This document shows, piece after piece, positions 43,001-58,000 of a stretch of DNA of 64,000 bases (positions are counted from its first letter, which is position 1; each line of letters begins with the position of its first letter). The stretch covers positions 744,001-808,000 of the forward strand of contig JALIZF010001915.1 of assembly GCA_029948255.1 (NCBI GenBank), written 5' to 3'. The notes beneath the pieces are model-generated. The model was not told where the DNA came from, searched no databases, and saw only the letters and a program-made list of their open reading frames with translations. The stretch comes from Telmatactis stephensoni. Its lineage: Eukaryota; Cnidaria; Anthozoa; Actiniaria; Isophelliidae. The position numbers were made by a program, and so were the translations under genes.

Positions 43001-46000
43001 GTGGCATCCCTTGTGTCCAGTTAGGAGAGGTACGACCAGGCATTGGAGGGGTGGGTGTTCTGGTTTGTATTGGACCAGGTGAGGGTGTGTTTGGTGCTTG
43101 GTGTTGTTGGTCATTAGTTGGTTGTACAGGTAATGGATTGGCTCTTCTGCGCATACCACATAAAGCATACTGAAGCTGATTACCAGTGGGAAATCTTCTT
43201 AACTGGACATCAGGAAATACAAACCTACATGCAGGAATGATTGAATTATCATTAATTCTTGGATCTGAGTTATTATTCTTATGCATACTAATATCAGTGT
43301 GGAGTCAATGTGTTATCTATTCAGCAAATAGAATCCATTTTCCCATGCATTTGTACTCTAATAGATTCACAGATGATATCAAAATGTGGTGAGAACAAAA
43401 CAGTACACCACAAGACAAAGTCTAGTCATGTGACTGTTGTTCTTACTACATTTCATTTTGATGGCATCTGTGCATCTGTTAGAGGACAGACCCACAGAAA
43501 AATGGCATTTGTTTTATGATATTCATCGAAACATTTTTGTTTTTCTCTCTATTTTGTTAAGTATTCAGAGATAATTATTAGTATGTGAATGCTACTCTAA
43601 TTCCAAATTCAAATAAAGCCTATGTGTGTCTGCATCTATGCATGTACCAATCAGAGTGTGTTTAATATTCAATGATATCATCTATGTGTGTGTATGTGTA
43701 CTGTAATCACACACAGCTCTTGACCAATCACAGTGTGGGTAATATACCAATTATTATGTAAATTGGTGTACCACAATAATGTTATTTTTTCAGTGAAGCC
43801 TTATTATGTATCTGCTATGGAGGAAAAGAATCATATAGAAGTAAAAAACTAATGTACTTACTTGACAATTCTATTAAAAGCTGAGGCATTCAATATTCCT
43901 ATTCTGGCAAGGCGACTGCAGGAAGATAGGTAATCAGCATATAAGTCAATTCTGGAAACTGTACCAGATGGAAGAGCTTCATAGGTTGACTGTAACCTGA
44001 AAAATATTTCAACAATAGACATATTTATTGAATGAATGATAATACGTGTAATGGAGAATACTAACATTACTGACATTTCAAGTATAGTCCCTTCTTCAGA
44101 GCAAAAGGCCCAAACAAGTTCACTCACTAGTTTTCATTTGTTTTGCTAGCAATAGTCCAGTTTCTAATTACTAGAGACCGCTGAGTTTCCTGACAAAAGG
44201 TGCATTGGCATTAGCCTTGAGTCAACGTAAATTATTCAAAATACCAGTGAGAGAAATGCAGAAATTGTTGATAAAGAACAACACAACAATCGAGTTTATT
44301 CCCATGGGTTTTCTTGAAAAGGAGGCTAAGGAGCTGCATAAATGCACCTTTTGTCAGGAAGCTCAGCAGTCTCTAGTAATTGGAAACTGGACTATAGGGT
44401 TGGTCAATGGTAATTACCATTTTACAGTAAAAGCTTCAGCATCTACTTCATTTCTTGATGACTGCACTGATGTGTGAGGTGAAGAAGAAGTACCTAAAAT
44501 ACAAACAGCAGCAAACATGAGAACAAACAAACAAAAATTTCACAATGATGATTGAGGATTTGTCATCATTTAAAGAAAGTTTAAAAATTGACAAACATTT
44601 AGTTTAGGCAAATATTACCTTATTCGTACTTAATTTTGCACATACTTCATTTCGTGCTTTTGGTGAGGTGATTTCATGAGGCTTCATTTTTGCGATTTTG
44701 ATGAGACAACATGAAAAAGGGCATTAAATTTCACGAAAACAATTTCAACAAGAAACTTGTGAGCAAGAACTAAAAGGAGCCAATCAGTGGTACAAAGAAT
44801 ATTCTCCAAGATTTGTTCAAGGAAAGCGATTTAGATGAAGACGAGATATGAAATGGAATTTAAATCGCGAAATTAAAAATGAATGAAAATAAGTACAAAT
44901 AAGGTTTATCATACCACAGTATTATGTGTATTCTGGTGCACAACCAACAAGAAAAATATATTCCATGTTCAAGAACAAAGACAATGACACTGGAATGGCA
45001 TTATCATCATCACCACCACTAAGTGGAAAATGCCCTCAGTAAAATTTAATTTTCACCTGGAGAAGTATGCGAAGGACGTGGTCTTGGGGTAATAGGTACT
45101 GAACCTGGTAATCTATTTTCAATAACAACAACTTCAGATAATGCTAGGGAACCAAAGAACTCTGCATCCATTGTAACCATACACACCAAGATATCTTTGG
45201 AGACAAAAAGAAATGTTAGAATCTGTTTGCATTTCACTGTCAAATGAATGTTAAATTACTATTGTGTAATAATAATACAGGGTTCCCACTCATTTTGAAA
45301 AACAAATTTCCCTGACTTTTCCCTAGTGACTTTTCCATGACCAATACTCATTTTTCACTGACCACTCTGCACACTTTTCTTTGGTCATTTTAATAAAATT
45401 TTACCACAAAACTATAACAAACATGGGCAAGTCTTTTTTATACTGTTTTCAGTGTCTTTCCTACACAGTCAATGTTTTTTGTTCATATCATTAGTTTCTT
45501 ATACTGTTTTCAATTTCTTTGTTAGACGATCAATGTTGTGTTGTTCCTTATCAATTTCTTTTATCTTTGTCTGCAATGCATTTGACTTAACAAGAACACC
45601 TAGGTCATTCTTCTTTTTGGCTTTTGCAGCAAGTTCATCTGCTTCTTTGACAAGGTTGTTAGCCACTGTTTCAAGCTTCTGCTTTTTCTTCTTGGCTTGA
45701 CGAAGCTCTTCCTCAATCTCTTTCTTCTGACGTGTTTTTTTTGAGTGACTTCTGCTGATAATTTCTTTTCTGATAACGAGGCATTGTATCTGGCACGAGC
45801 ATGCTTGCAGGAAGTGAGAAGCTCTTATGTGATGCTTTCTTCAATGGGACAGTCGAGACTTTTGATGCCACTATGAGCTCTACGGTAACCAACTAATGTA
45901 TCTTGATGCATATTATTGCTCATGATCATGTCTTTATTGTCAGAACTGAATTCTCTTTCTATACAGGACAGACCATGAGACAGAATGAGCAACATTTTCA

Positions 46001-49000
46001 CCATTAACCATGCATAGATCTTTATACTCTGTTTTGTTGTCAAAGTATTAAGCTAGAAAGACATCTAGGCCTTTGTTGGGCACCACAGAAAACCCATTTG
46101 AAGAATATAATTATTTCAAGGGAACTTTTAGGTACCTTTCTTTCCAGAACAATACCAGATATAAATTCCCTGACTTTTCCCTGACTTTTTGGAAAAAATG
46201 AAAAATTCCCTGACCAAAAGTGGAATTCCCTGACTTTTCCCTGACCTTGAAAAAATTTCAAAATTCCATGACTTTTCCCTGACCGTGGGAACCCTGTAAT
46301 AGCAACTTACCAACACTATGATCCACGCTTGCAATATGGTCTGATGTTTCTTGTCCTACCCCTGATATATTGTACAATGCCTCAAGTGAGCCTATAACCA
46401 GCTAACAAAAACAAAACAGGTATTAGAATATGAGTATGTATTGCATCAGAGGTGTGCAATAAATATATGAATCTATGGACCAATAAACAAAACAAAAATA
46501 GATGGATAAAATGAAGTCCATTCAGTGAACTTTCTAAAGAGGTGCCAGTCGTTCAGAGATTTTAGACAGTGACATATTCAACATATAACAAATAGAACAG
46601 CTTTTTCTGTGCTCTTTTCAGTAATACAGCATGCAGGAAGTGACAAGAGCACAAAAGAAGTGTAAGGAGAGCACGAGCTGTACAGGCGAGTGCTCTCCAC
46701 ATTTCTTGAGTGCTCTCGGCACTTTCTAAGTGCTGTATTAATGAACAGAGCAAGGAAAAAGATGTTCTATTTGTTTTATTATATATTTTTTAAGTAAATA
46801 TTCAAGGGAACAAGTTTGATTTTCTCCTACAAAAATTCAAAAAGGTGCACGCGGTCAAGCTCGCACTGCTGACATCAGAGTTGTGCTCCATTCTCTGATA
46901 AATCACAGCTTTCAGCCAATCAGAGTGTGCATATCGACAAGGGTTTATAACAAAATGTAATATTCTTTAACACAGACAGTTTATAGTGGTCTCAATGGTG
47001 CCTATTTTATAGAATTAGGTTTATGAAATGGACTTCATTTATCCATTTATTTTTGATATTGAGTTTTAGATAAAAAGGGACCAGCAAATCATGTCCATTG
47101 TAGAGAGGTGTCCATCTCATTGAGTCTGTAGGATCAAGAGCCTCCAGACTCACTGGTGGCTGGAATTTTTGCAAAGAACTGGTCATTATCTAGTGATGAG
47201 GGCTCATTTGCTTTTGCACTTGATTGGCTACTTCAACACCTCTAGAGAATACTGGTTATATCACCTACATATAGTATTTTAAGAGAACAGCTCTAAATAT
47301 AAACTTAGATACCTGTACATCTGGTATAATTAATATTCTGACTAATGATTCATAAGCCTGGGTGTCTATTGCCAACTCTACAATATCATCATTATCTTCT
47401 CTGATACACAGTTTACCAAGAACATCCATAGCTGTTGGATAAACACATCAGGGTTTTAACCTCTAACAATCCTTAAGCCTGGCTCACACACACTTGTGAT
47501 GAGCAGATTTCGTATGACTGAGAAAAAATGGCAAGGTCACTGGACAGCATGGTTATGACAAGCAATTTGATTGTTTTTAGGCAACATGGCACTGACATGG
47601 TCATGGCCATGCACTTACCGACTGTGCCATCCTTGCTCCTAATTTATTTATCAATGAATACATTTTTGTTAGAGAATTCATAGAACTCCCCTTTGGTCTC
47701 GGCTAATGTGATGTTGAGGATGATTTTAAAATTAGGTGAATAAACACTCTAAATTACAGTTTATTCTATATTTATACCTTTAACAACTTTAAATCTATCC
47801 TTGTCACTGAGAAAATGATGAAGAATTTGGAAAATCAGCTGGGTATTATCACATTCAACAGGATCTAACTTCATCTAGAAAAAGTTAGAGAGGAATCAAA
47901 GTTAGAAATGTTAATAAAGATTGACTAGGAATGAATGACTGAATGAACGAACAAATGAATGAAAGAACAAACAAATGAATGAAAGAACAAATGAATGAAC
48001 AAACAAATGAACAAATGAATGAATGAACGAAAGAACAAATAAGTAGGCTGAAGCCCTTAGGGTAAGCCTAAAGAATGAGTGGTTAGTTGGCTGCAGTTTA
48101 AAGCCCACCGCACACATTGAGAAACTGCATGAGGAAACTGCCACGTGTGGCACTTAGCTCAGACGATTTGTCACAACAGATGTTGCATCCTTGGCTATGC
48201 AAGGCCGAACATTTCAAACAAAACATAAAATCGGGACATCCCCTTGCAAGGCAGGTAAAAGAGCACATGGTGAGACAAGTGCCTCGCATGGCAGTTTCCT
48301 TGAGCACAGTTTTTCAACATGTGCGGTGGGCTTAAACAAGTGCCAGATTATACCTTTTCTGCTAGGTTAGATAAAGTATTCCAAGCTAAACTTTGTAGAT
48401 AGGAAATTTGATTGCATATACATAACATAAGAAATCTGAAACAGAACAAAATAGTTAACATATTAGAGACAACAACAAAAGATAATTAAGAAGACTTCAT
48501 TGAAAAAATAAAAGTACACAGCAAAGTTCACAAGGAAAAAAATGTCAATTCCCAGCTTGGATCAAACATGGGGTCTGACCAGGGATGTTCTATTTTTACA
48601 AGTTTGGGTATTACAGATTTCCCAAGTAAAATATAACAGACTCCCAATTTAAATCCAGGGAAACCCCAGGTTGGGAATTGACATTTTTTTCCTGTGGTTA
48701 CAGAACAGCAAGGAATTTTAAATGTTTTCATCAATAGCACATGTCTGATGTCCATTGTTACAACATTGCACAGTTCAGCCACAACATTACACAAATTAAA
48801 ATATCTGATGAATTCACTATTGATGTATTCCAATAATTATGTCAAAAAGTCAAATTCCAATCCATTTGTGGTAAAGTGAAGAATCTACAGAGTAAAATTA
48901 ATGAAATTATGTGGTTGATAAGTGGGTTCATAAGGGTCACTAAAAGGTTAGTAAGTGGTTGATACGTGGTATGTCTATAAAGGTGTCACCAAAAGGCAAA

Positions 49001-52000
49001 CAAGAGCAACAGCCACCAAAAATAATGTATATAATGTGATATTGACTTTAACTGGTGAATACTATGCAATTATTGGATGAGGTCGAGTAGGATATGGGGA
49101 ATTATTAAGGCCAAGGTTTGTGTTATCTGCCAAAGCCTATCCTATGAGAAACAAATTCAATAATTGTTTTATTATTTTTGAAAATAATTCTTACTCAGTT
49201 GTGCTTTGTTGACAAGAATACATGTTGTTGTTGTTTTCCCGCTTTTGGCATGAACTGCATAAATTAGCGTGACGTCATGCCGCAAGCTAATTTTCCATAT
49301 TTGAGAAAATTACGTCATAACTTCGAATAATGGTTTTCAACATTTTCATAACTCCAAATTTGGGCAGCTAGCCAGCGGCTATGGTCATTTATGCGGTGGC
49401 TCTTAGCCAATAAAAACTCTTGAATTATTTTCAAAATATAATAAATCAAATTAGCATGCAATACATGCTACTATGGCCACCCATCATAACTTATTAACTA
49501 GTTAGCCAATCAGAGAGTGGTATTTAATTTTGATCCACATTCTAGTAGTGTGACATTTCTTCAATTTTCATGTTTTACAAACTTCGTCTTGTGATAAACA
49601 GCAAGTGTTAACATGATGAGTATGCACGAGCCGCTGGACGGAAGTGGCCTCAATTACGGTTTTAACCTCGCTTAGGGCTACCTCTCTCATAAATAGAGTC
49701 GTATATACTCAAGTATGTTAAGGCCTGTGTTTTATCAGCCATGAGCGATTATGTTTTCAGCTCGACATCTTGACAGGAATTTGTTTATTTGTGACAAAAC
49801 TAGTGTAGAGATTGTATTTTACGTTCCTTAATTTTTTAATGTTAAAGTTTTTTTGATCACGTGACTGATGACGTCATTAAGACAGGAAATTCTAAAAATG
49901 CTGTACGGTGTCGAGTTTTTGTAGTTTCTTTCCACAACTTGTATAAATCTATTCCTCCCTGTGTGCAAACTTATCGTTTGGAATGGTTGACTATCGCTTT
50001 TCACTAAGTAGATTTGGAATAAAATGTAATATTTATATCTGGTCACGTGACCTGTTTTATGCAATATCTCTTTACAGAAGAGTGATGGTCATCCATTCCA
50101 AGCGCTATCTTTTTAAACTGTTAAAACGAACTACAATCGAAGTATCTGTTCTTGTGTATCACTTAAACTCACCACCGTACCCTTAAAAAACTGTTTTTTT
50201 ATATTTTATCTCACTAGTTGATCACGTGACCACTCTTACACAAATTTTTGGGCCAAGGTTCTACACTTTACTAAGTTCTATTGGTCTGCAAAATTTCATG
50301 TTGTTTGGATATGTTTATGACATAAAACTAAATATCGATCATAAGCTTCAGATTTGCCTCCTGACCCAGGCCTAATAACATGCTTGAGATAGTCTCCCCA
50401 AAGTTTTTTGGAGCATCACATTCGAGTGCAGAAGTATGAACAGCTAGAAATTATCCTTTCAAGATTATCCATTTGTCCAAGACAATAGAATTTGGAGACA
50501 TACGCAGATGTTATCATTTGCTGCTCTTGTCATAACAATAAGTGTATAAAACCTCCCAGGATGGCTAAATTTGGAAAGATGCAGCAAATACTGCAATTTG
50601 AATCAACAGGCTTCTACATGCTTAGCTCATAACTTGTAAAGAAGTGGAAGTTTGCATGAAAGATGCAGTGCTAGAAGAGAAATCCCACTGAGGAAACTTT
50701 CCGAGCAGTGACTCTATGGTCTATTGTCCTAACAAAGCAGAGAAAAAATTCAGTCAGTGAATTTTTCTCTCTGCTTTGTTAGGGCAATAGAGCATTGGGT
50801 CACCACTCTGAAAAGTTCTTTGGTGGGAATTCTCTTCTAGCACTGCATCATTCAAACTTCCTCTTCATTCTATCTCAGTGCCACACAGCCTTTCATTACA
50901 TTTTAACTTGAAAAGAAGTTTATTGGGTAGCCATGGATGGACACATTGCACAGTTAGTTATATTTATAAACGAGCATATTCCATGATAAAACACAAACCA
51001 AACCAAATCATTTAAAACACTGATGAATTAAACAGTGTTACAGTTGTAACACAGTGTTACAACTGATTTGATGAAAATGTTTTATGCATCAGCATAGTTT
51101 TATCATGGTATAAAGGTCACTACATGTGACCGATTGAAAGACTTCAATTGGCCTGATTAATTATGAATTGGTAATGAGTTTTAGATCTAAAGTGTACTTT
51201 ACCTTAGGCACATAAAATGGCTTGCTAGTATCTCTGCATTGGCATTGTCAAAAGAGAAGTTATATAAAATCATGCAGACCTGTACACAAAAACAACCGAG
51301 CAAATGATAAGAGAGTGTATAACTGCTGAAGACATGTAAATAGTTTTCTAATATATAATTACTGTTTACTTGAGTATAGTCAGGGTTGACAAAACGTGCT
51401 GACTGTGATATAGCTGGCTTTTATTTTAGGATGGCAATTACAGATTGCAATAAAGTTCACAACAATAAAGTTTATTTTTCTCAATGTTTTTTCTGAAGGA
51501 GTGAAGGTGATTACAAAGAGTAGAGTATAAAATCACTTTCACTCTTGAGAATGACATCAACGAGTGTTGAAATGTCAAGAAAAATAAACTTTGTTGTGAA
51601 CTTGATTGTAAAGTGCCTAAAAACAAAATGCTAAGTTCAAATTACAGATTGTTTCAGGAAATTTAAGTTTTTGTTAACATTTCACAGTCATTTTTACAAA
51701 TTGTCCCTTTTATGGCAATTCATTTTGGTAACCCTGGTGTGTTATTCAATTGTGCTAGGAAAGTACCTGTGCCACTCGCTGTGCTTCTACACTGTTTACA
51801 CCATATTTTCTGCCTGGGTTGAACAACTGATCTTCTTCATTATCTTCACTTTTACCTAAATGTACAGGTATAAATGGTTATTAGCCCAAGCCCTCAATAA
51901 TGGGTTATCCACATGGCTATAATAAAAATTGAAAAAGCATAACAGATAAAATGATGAATATTTACCTTCACCATTGCATAACAGCTCTCTGAAGTCCTCT

Positions 52001-55000
52001 ATCTCTAAAGTCTCTCGCCAAAACTAAAAACACAAGAAATATCAATTGTTCCACTTCTTATACATGGTATTATAAACAATACTGGTACTACACAGCAAGA
52101 AGACAGTATATATAACTGTGTATCTATTATATATCTAAATAATAGGTTCAATGTTTTCAATAAAATTAAAATGTAAAAATGTAAATGCTTTGTATATAGT
52201 GGAAGAGCAAAATAGTTATAGAACTAGTTTACAGGCACTCCACTCAAATAATCACAACTAAATGATACAAATAGAACAGAAAATTGCTAAGAATCCCAGC
52301 TGGCCAGAAGGCAAACCAGTTGGCTATTTACAAAGATGGTTGAGAAGCTGAATTTGAACTAGGACTACTGGACACAAGTTCAGCTTCAGCTAGTGGCCAC
52401 AGTGGGCGTTTTAAATCAGGGCACTTGATTATGACCAACACTTGATGCTCAATTATGACAGACACTCTGACCGCTTAACCATGCTGAATAGAACTAAGTG
52501 TTATACATTGTATCCAAGCATGTTTACTGTTACTTGATAGCAAGCGTGTACAACTAAATCATAGACGGTTGTCAAATAAGGTGCCTAAAGACCTAATGAC
52601 TGGACTGAAAAGGAGATGGGTAGATGTAAAATTCCACTTGGTTTTCACCTTTGGTCTGATTTTTAATATCAAAAAATACCATCCTTTGGAGTAAGAAGAC
52701 AAGGGCAAGCTAGATATCAATTATAGTTGTGTTGATAATCATATGGCTTTATAGTTTTAGCTGTAATTTCTACTCATACTCCCCCTTTGGGTGAGTCAAG
52801 AAGGTCTAACATTTTTTGAAATAGATGTATGCAAGAGATCATGCTTAGTGATAATTGGACAGCCTATAGTCCATACCTTGATAAAGTCTCTGTCAGTCTT
52901 TTGGTACCAATCACTGTAAACGTCCCTTAGACCATGAGAGTCTTCAACATATATACCAACATGACCCATTAACATGTCAATTATAGCTGGTGCCTGGTTG
53001 TTATAAATTGAAACAGTTAGGAACAATGTTACTCTAAACAAAGGAAGAAAGGGTTTGAATATCAAAAAATGCCAATGTAGACAAAATAATATTAAAATTA
53101 TATTTGGCTGTAACCTCTGGAATACATGTAAGATGTATTTGAATGTTTTTAAATAAATTAGAAATAATAATTGCATACTAGAGTACAAACACTAAAAGCA
53201 TGCAGCATAAATAGTAATAAATAGTGATAAGTTATGCTAATTCTATTGTTTTCTATTGTTTAATTAGTGCTATTTAGTACTAAATAGTGCTAAGTATTGC
53301 ACACTTTCAATGTTTGTACTCTATTTTCCTACAACATCAAATATGACTTGTATGTCAAATGAAAACTCAAATAGAATAGGTTTCACATTGGTTTGCTGTT
53401 TTCCCATTTTAATATGCTCTTGGAGAGTTTCAACAAAAAAAGCCATAATGAAAAAGCCATCATTGAAATTAATGCAAAAACAATATTAATTCCTCCATAC
53501 CTTGGTTAAGTTAAAGACAGAGTTGTTGACATTTGATAATAACATACAAATGTTGATTCCAAAATCTACTTCATTTGGGAGACCGCACTGTAGTGATAAC
53601 ACAAGCTTCTCAAAATTTCTGGTTATGTCCACTGAGAAGAAAAAGAAATTAAAAATAAGTAAATAGAATAAAGTTAACACATACATGTACTGATCAAACA
53701 CACATTATTTACATAGATAGTATGAATATATAATATATAAACATGGTGATTGTAGTTCTTTGAAATGCTTTGTGTTTTAGAAGAACTATCAAATAATGAG
53801 CTTTTATCATGTAATTCCAAAAGTCAAAGTACAGAAATATAATTACCATAGCTGGAAAGAGCACGTCAAAATTAGTAAAACTTTGAAGTTTGAATGAAGT
53901 AACTTTCAAACTCACAAAGATAGGAATTTTCCGAAATCAAAATTTTGTATTAAAACATTTGCTGGTAGGCAAGAGATGCCTACCAGCAAAGGTTTTCTTA
54001 CAAATTCACACTTTTCAAAACTTCATATTCTTGTGAGTTTTGGATTTCATTCCTTCAAACTTCACTGTCTTGCTAATTTTAACATGCTCTTTCCAGCTAT
54101 GGTAATTCTTTTTCTGTTTTACAAATTTAAAAATACCTGATAAAAGCTCATTCAAACAGTTCAAAAGGTTTCATATCTATTTAACAGTGGGAAAATAACA
54201 TGAGGTGGAAGAAAACATAACTGTACAAAGAAAAATAATTGTACATAAAATGCAATAAACAATTGCCAATCAGGAAAAACTTTAATTATTAAAATCTCTA
54301 TAATTCTCTTGCATATATTATGCCTGATTAAGCCACAAATAATAAACAATCATGTTCAAATAATAAACAATGTTAAACAACCATTTGATAGTACCATTAT
54401 ACCCATGGAAATGTAGCCATAACAACAACTGATAAAGTAATAACTATCAAATTTCCAGGACTGTGCGGGAGACTAAAAAAGTAGTGTTTTTACAATTCCT
54501 AGTAGATTGTCATTTTTGATGTTGATTGATAAGATATAACCATTGGGTCACATTAAGGAAGTCAATAAAAATTGGACCTTTCTAAGCACCTGTTTTGGAA
54601 GTACAAAACTTTAAATAACAGCAAAATGAAACCTATTTTGTAATCAAACTTCAAATTCTGCCCATGTTATCCTTTAACACTGCTGTGACAAAACACCATT
54701 CATTTTCACATGAAAATAAAACCACTTTTGTATAAGGCAAAAAGGATTTTAAATTGTGTTATAATATTATGTCATATATAACATCTAGAAAAATAAAATC
54801 TCTCTTGCCATAAAGATAATCTTGTAATTATTTTGTCTCAAACCAAACATAGTATTTGAAAATGTTTATTATGCAGTATATATTTTGTAAGAATTTACCT
54901 AATAATAATTTCATTATATATTAGTATTTAATATTCATTACCATTGATAATTAAAAACTTACCCACTGGTGTCCCTTGGCTTACATATTCTAAACACACA

Positions 55001-58000
55001 CAAAGAGATAATAAATTAAATAATGTCACATTATTTTACAAAACAGATGTGTATAAATTCAAAGAAGTCTATTATTAGATAAGTTAGAATTTCAAAGAAA
55101 AACAGTAAATTAACTTTGAAATAACCTGAATAATAATGGCTAGAATTTATGGGAAAATATATTTGTATGAAATATAATGCATTAATTGGAGAAAGGGTGT
55201 TCATAAATACCAGATGTTACTAGTGGTAGTGAAATTCACTGGCTGTTATACAAGCAATCACCAGCTGGATATTTCTTAATGTACAAAATACAATGTATAT
55301 ATTCATAATTTTTGTTATGGCTTTCTCATATTAGCATTTACAACCTTTGTGAAACCTTTACTAATAAAAGAGACTAGTTTCAAGATACAAACACCTACAT
55401 CAAAATGACTTGCAAATAAGTTAAGTTTTAGGTAATATACATGAGTTAAACACAGGTCTTACTGTATTATCATGAATAATTATAACCATTTGTATAATCT
55501 AGTTAAGACATAACACACACACACACTGGTTGGCTAGCTATGGTGTTTATATTAGAGGACAGAGACATGGCTTGCACGGTCAAGTGGGCAGCGCGTTGGT
55601 CTTGTAATCTGGTGGTCCCAAGTTCAAGTCCAACTCTGGCCACTAGCCGAGGTTGGATTTGTTCTGAGTAGTTGCTAGTTCAGATTTAACTTTCAACCAT
55701 GCTTGTAAATAGCCAACTGGTATGTCTCTCAACCAGTTGGGATTCTTAAATTAATTATGTTCTGTTTATTTCAGTTACTTTGTTCTGTTTAATTACTGTC
55801 ATGTGCTACTCTCTTTTGAATAAAAACAATTTCATTATTATTATTTGCACTAAAATGTCAAAAATATTTAAAAAAATTGATTGCTTATGTGACTGTACTG
55901 TGATAAAAACACTGGAAGATGTGGAGCACTCAAAAAGCAATAGAAACACTTGGTTACACCTTGTGTTTCCATCATGTTTATATCACAGTATAGAGACATA
56001 CATGCACATGCTATATATACAACATGGAATTGTGTAGTTCCAGAAAATATCCATACCCAGGTGGGGGAGGTAATTTGTAAATGGACCCCTACCTCTGGAA
56101 CTTCCATTTTTTTTCCATACAAACTCTGTAATTTTGTTCTTTCTCTGACCTCCCTCCCTTCCAAAATTTCTAATTCCCTCCGTGGTGGGAGTATGGATAT
56201 TTTCTGGAACTACACATTCCCTGAAAAGTTGCAATGTGCTGTTTCACACTATGAATTTGTCACAGTCCTACAAAATCTGTTCAGCAAACTTACCAGAAGG
56301 ACCAGGGCCAGGAAACTGCACTAACAGGGGTATGTGGTCTACTTCCTGATATCACATCCTCCGCATCTTCACCAAAGAAATTTATTCTTTCATATGTCTC
56401 TAAATACCTACAAATTACAGAATAATATTATTTTCACAATAATACAAGTAGACTAAATTAGAATCAGAATTGTAAAATTCATCCCTTTCAATGTGTGCTG
56501 GCAGCGGGTGAGTTTGACACCTACTGTGGACCATTTGTTGTGTACTTCACACTGAAACTACATTGTACTGATATAAAACATTTTGACATTCCTACAAGTT
56601 ATCAATGACAACTACCATTGGACTACCAGCAACAATACAGGCCCAGGATGTTGTGGTCACTAGTCAAAATGTAGAGCAGTTTTTGACAATTGTGGGTATT
56701 TACACCTTGCAAGTGTTGTTTTTGTCCAGTTTCAAAGCTACTGGTTAATCTATAGATAGAATTTACTAGGTCTGAAAATGATGACAGCTACTAATTGCTC
56801 CTATGAATAGCAGTGCCAAAAACAAAGAAAAAATATGTAATTTGTTTGTGACCTTCATGACCTACTAATTGAGCATAAAATCAGCTGACTGTTGATAATG
56901 GACAGCGTCAGTTTGAAAATTTCTATTCCAATGAGATAAAATTCTCCTGGAATTTAGTAGAGATATAATTTATATTTTCTGTGAGTTTTTATGGTATTTT
57001 CAGTCATTGACCAATAAATTTTGATCAGAAATAACATCAAATAAATTCTGTACAGTAAAAATTAAGCAAACTGTCATGGAAATGATTTTGATTGATGGCC
57101 TTGAAAACTCAGGATTTCAACAAGAGATAAATCATTGGAGGGCATGTGTGATTGAGAACCACTAACCACTGTAGTGTTAGAAGCCAAATTATGAAAAGGC
57201 AGAGTAACAAAGCATACTATTAAGGAACTGTTTTTAGTGGCTAGTCAACAAATGTTAGTGACTATTCAACTCTAAAACTTGGAAGAAACTTTAACGATCT
57301 ATCATCCTTATTTTGTTTGATTAGATCCCAATTTTGTGACTTTTCACCAATGAAAAAGATCTATTTCTTGTATTAACCAATTTTATTTGCTAGTGAACCT
57401 TAAAAGGATAGCAGTTGCTATAACAATTCTAGTACTTAAGTCATATCTAAAAGAACTTTACCATTTGCATAATAAACCACAAGAAAGTTATTAGCACCAT
57501 ACTGGTAATAAATCCAAAGTATATCAGTAAAAAAATTACACTGTTAATCCTAATACAGACTTGTAATCTTGGTGCTAAAAATATTAGTTGGCATGAAAAA
57601 ATCACTTGAATCAAATCAATCATAGAGGATGTTCACTTGAATCAATGAAATCAGAAGACCATTTTAAAAGGTCAAGTTTTTAACTTCCAACATATATTTA
57701 TATAAATTATATAGCAATGATAAATAGTGGCAGAATTTACTCCATATATATATCTTACATAGATCTCAAAAATAAATGTGACAATATTGTTTGTTTTTGA
57801 TATCTTAGAAGGGTCCTGGTGCTGCAGAAAAAATCATAAAATCAAAAGGTAGCAATCTATGTGCTTTTATCTACATTCAAGTATGAATTATTTGTGCTAC
57901 AATTTGGTTGCAAAATATATTCTGAACAAATGAGCTACAACAATCCCATGGAAGAAAACAAATAAAAATTAATAATTACTGTACCATTTTGGTTCAAAAT

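Noticed and set aside
42126..43173. Plus-strand ORFs inside ARID2 exon 18
   Set aside because: They are shadows of the Gln/Pro-rich minus-strand exon, which fits the ARID2 reading frame and splice phases.
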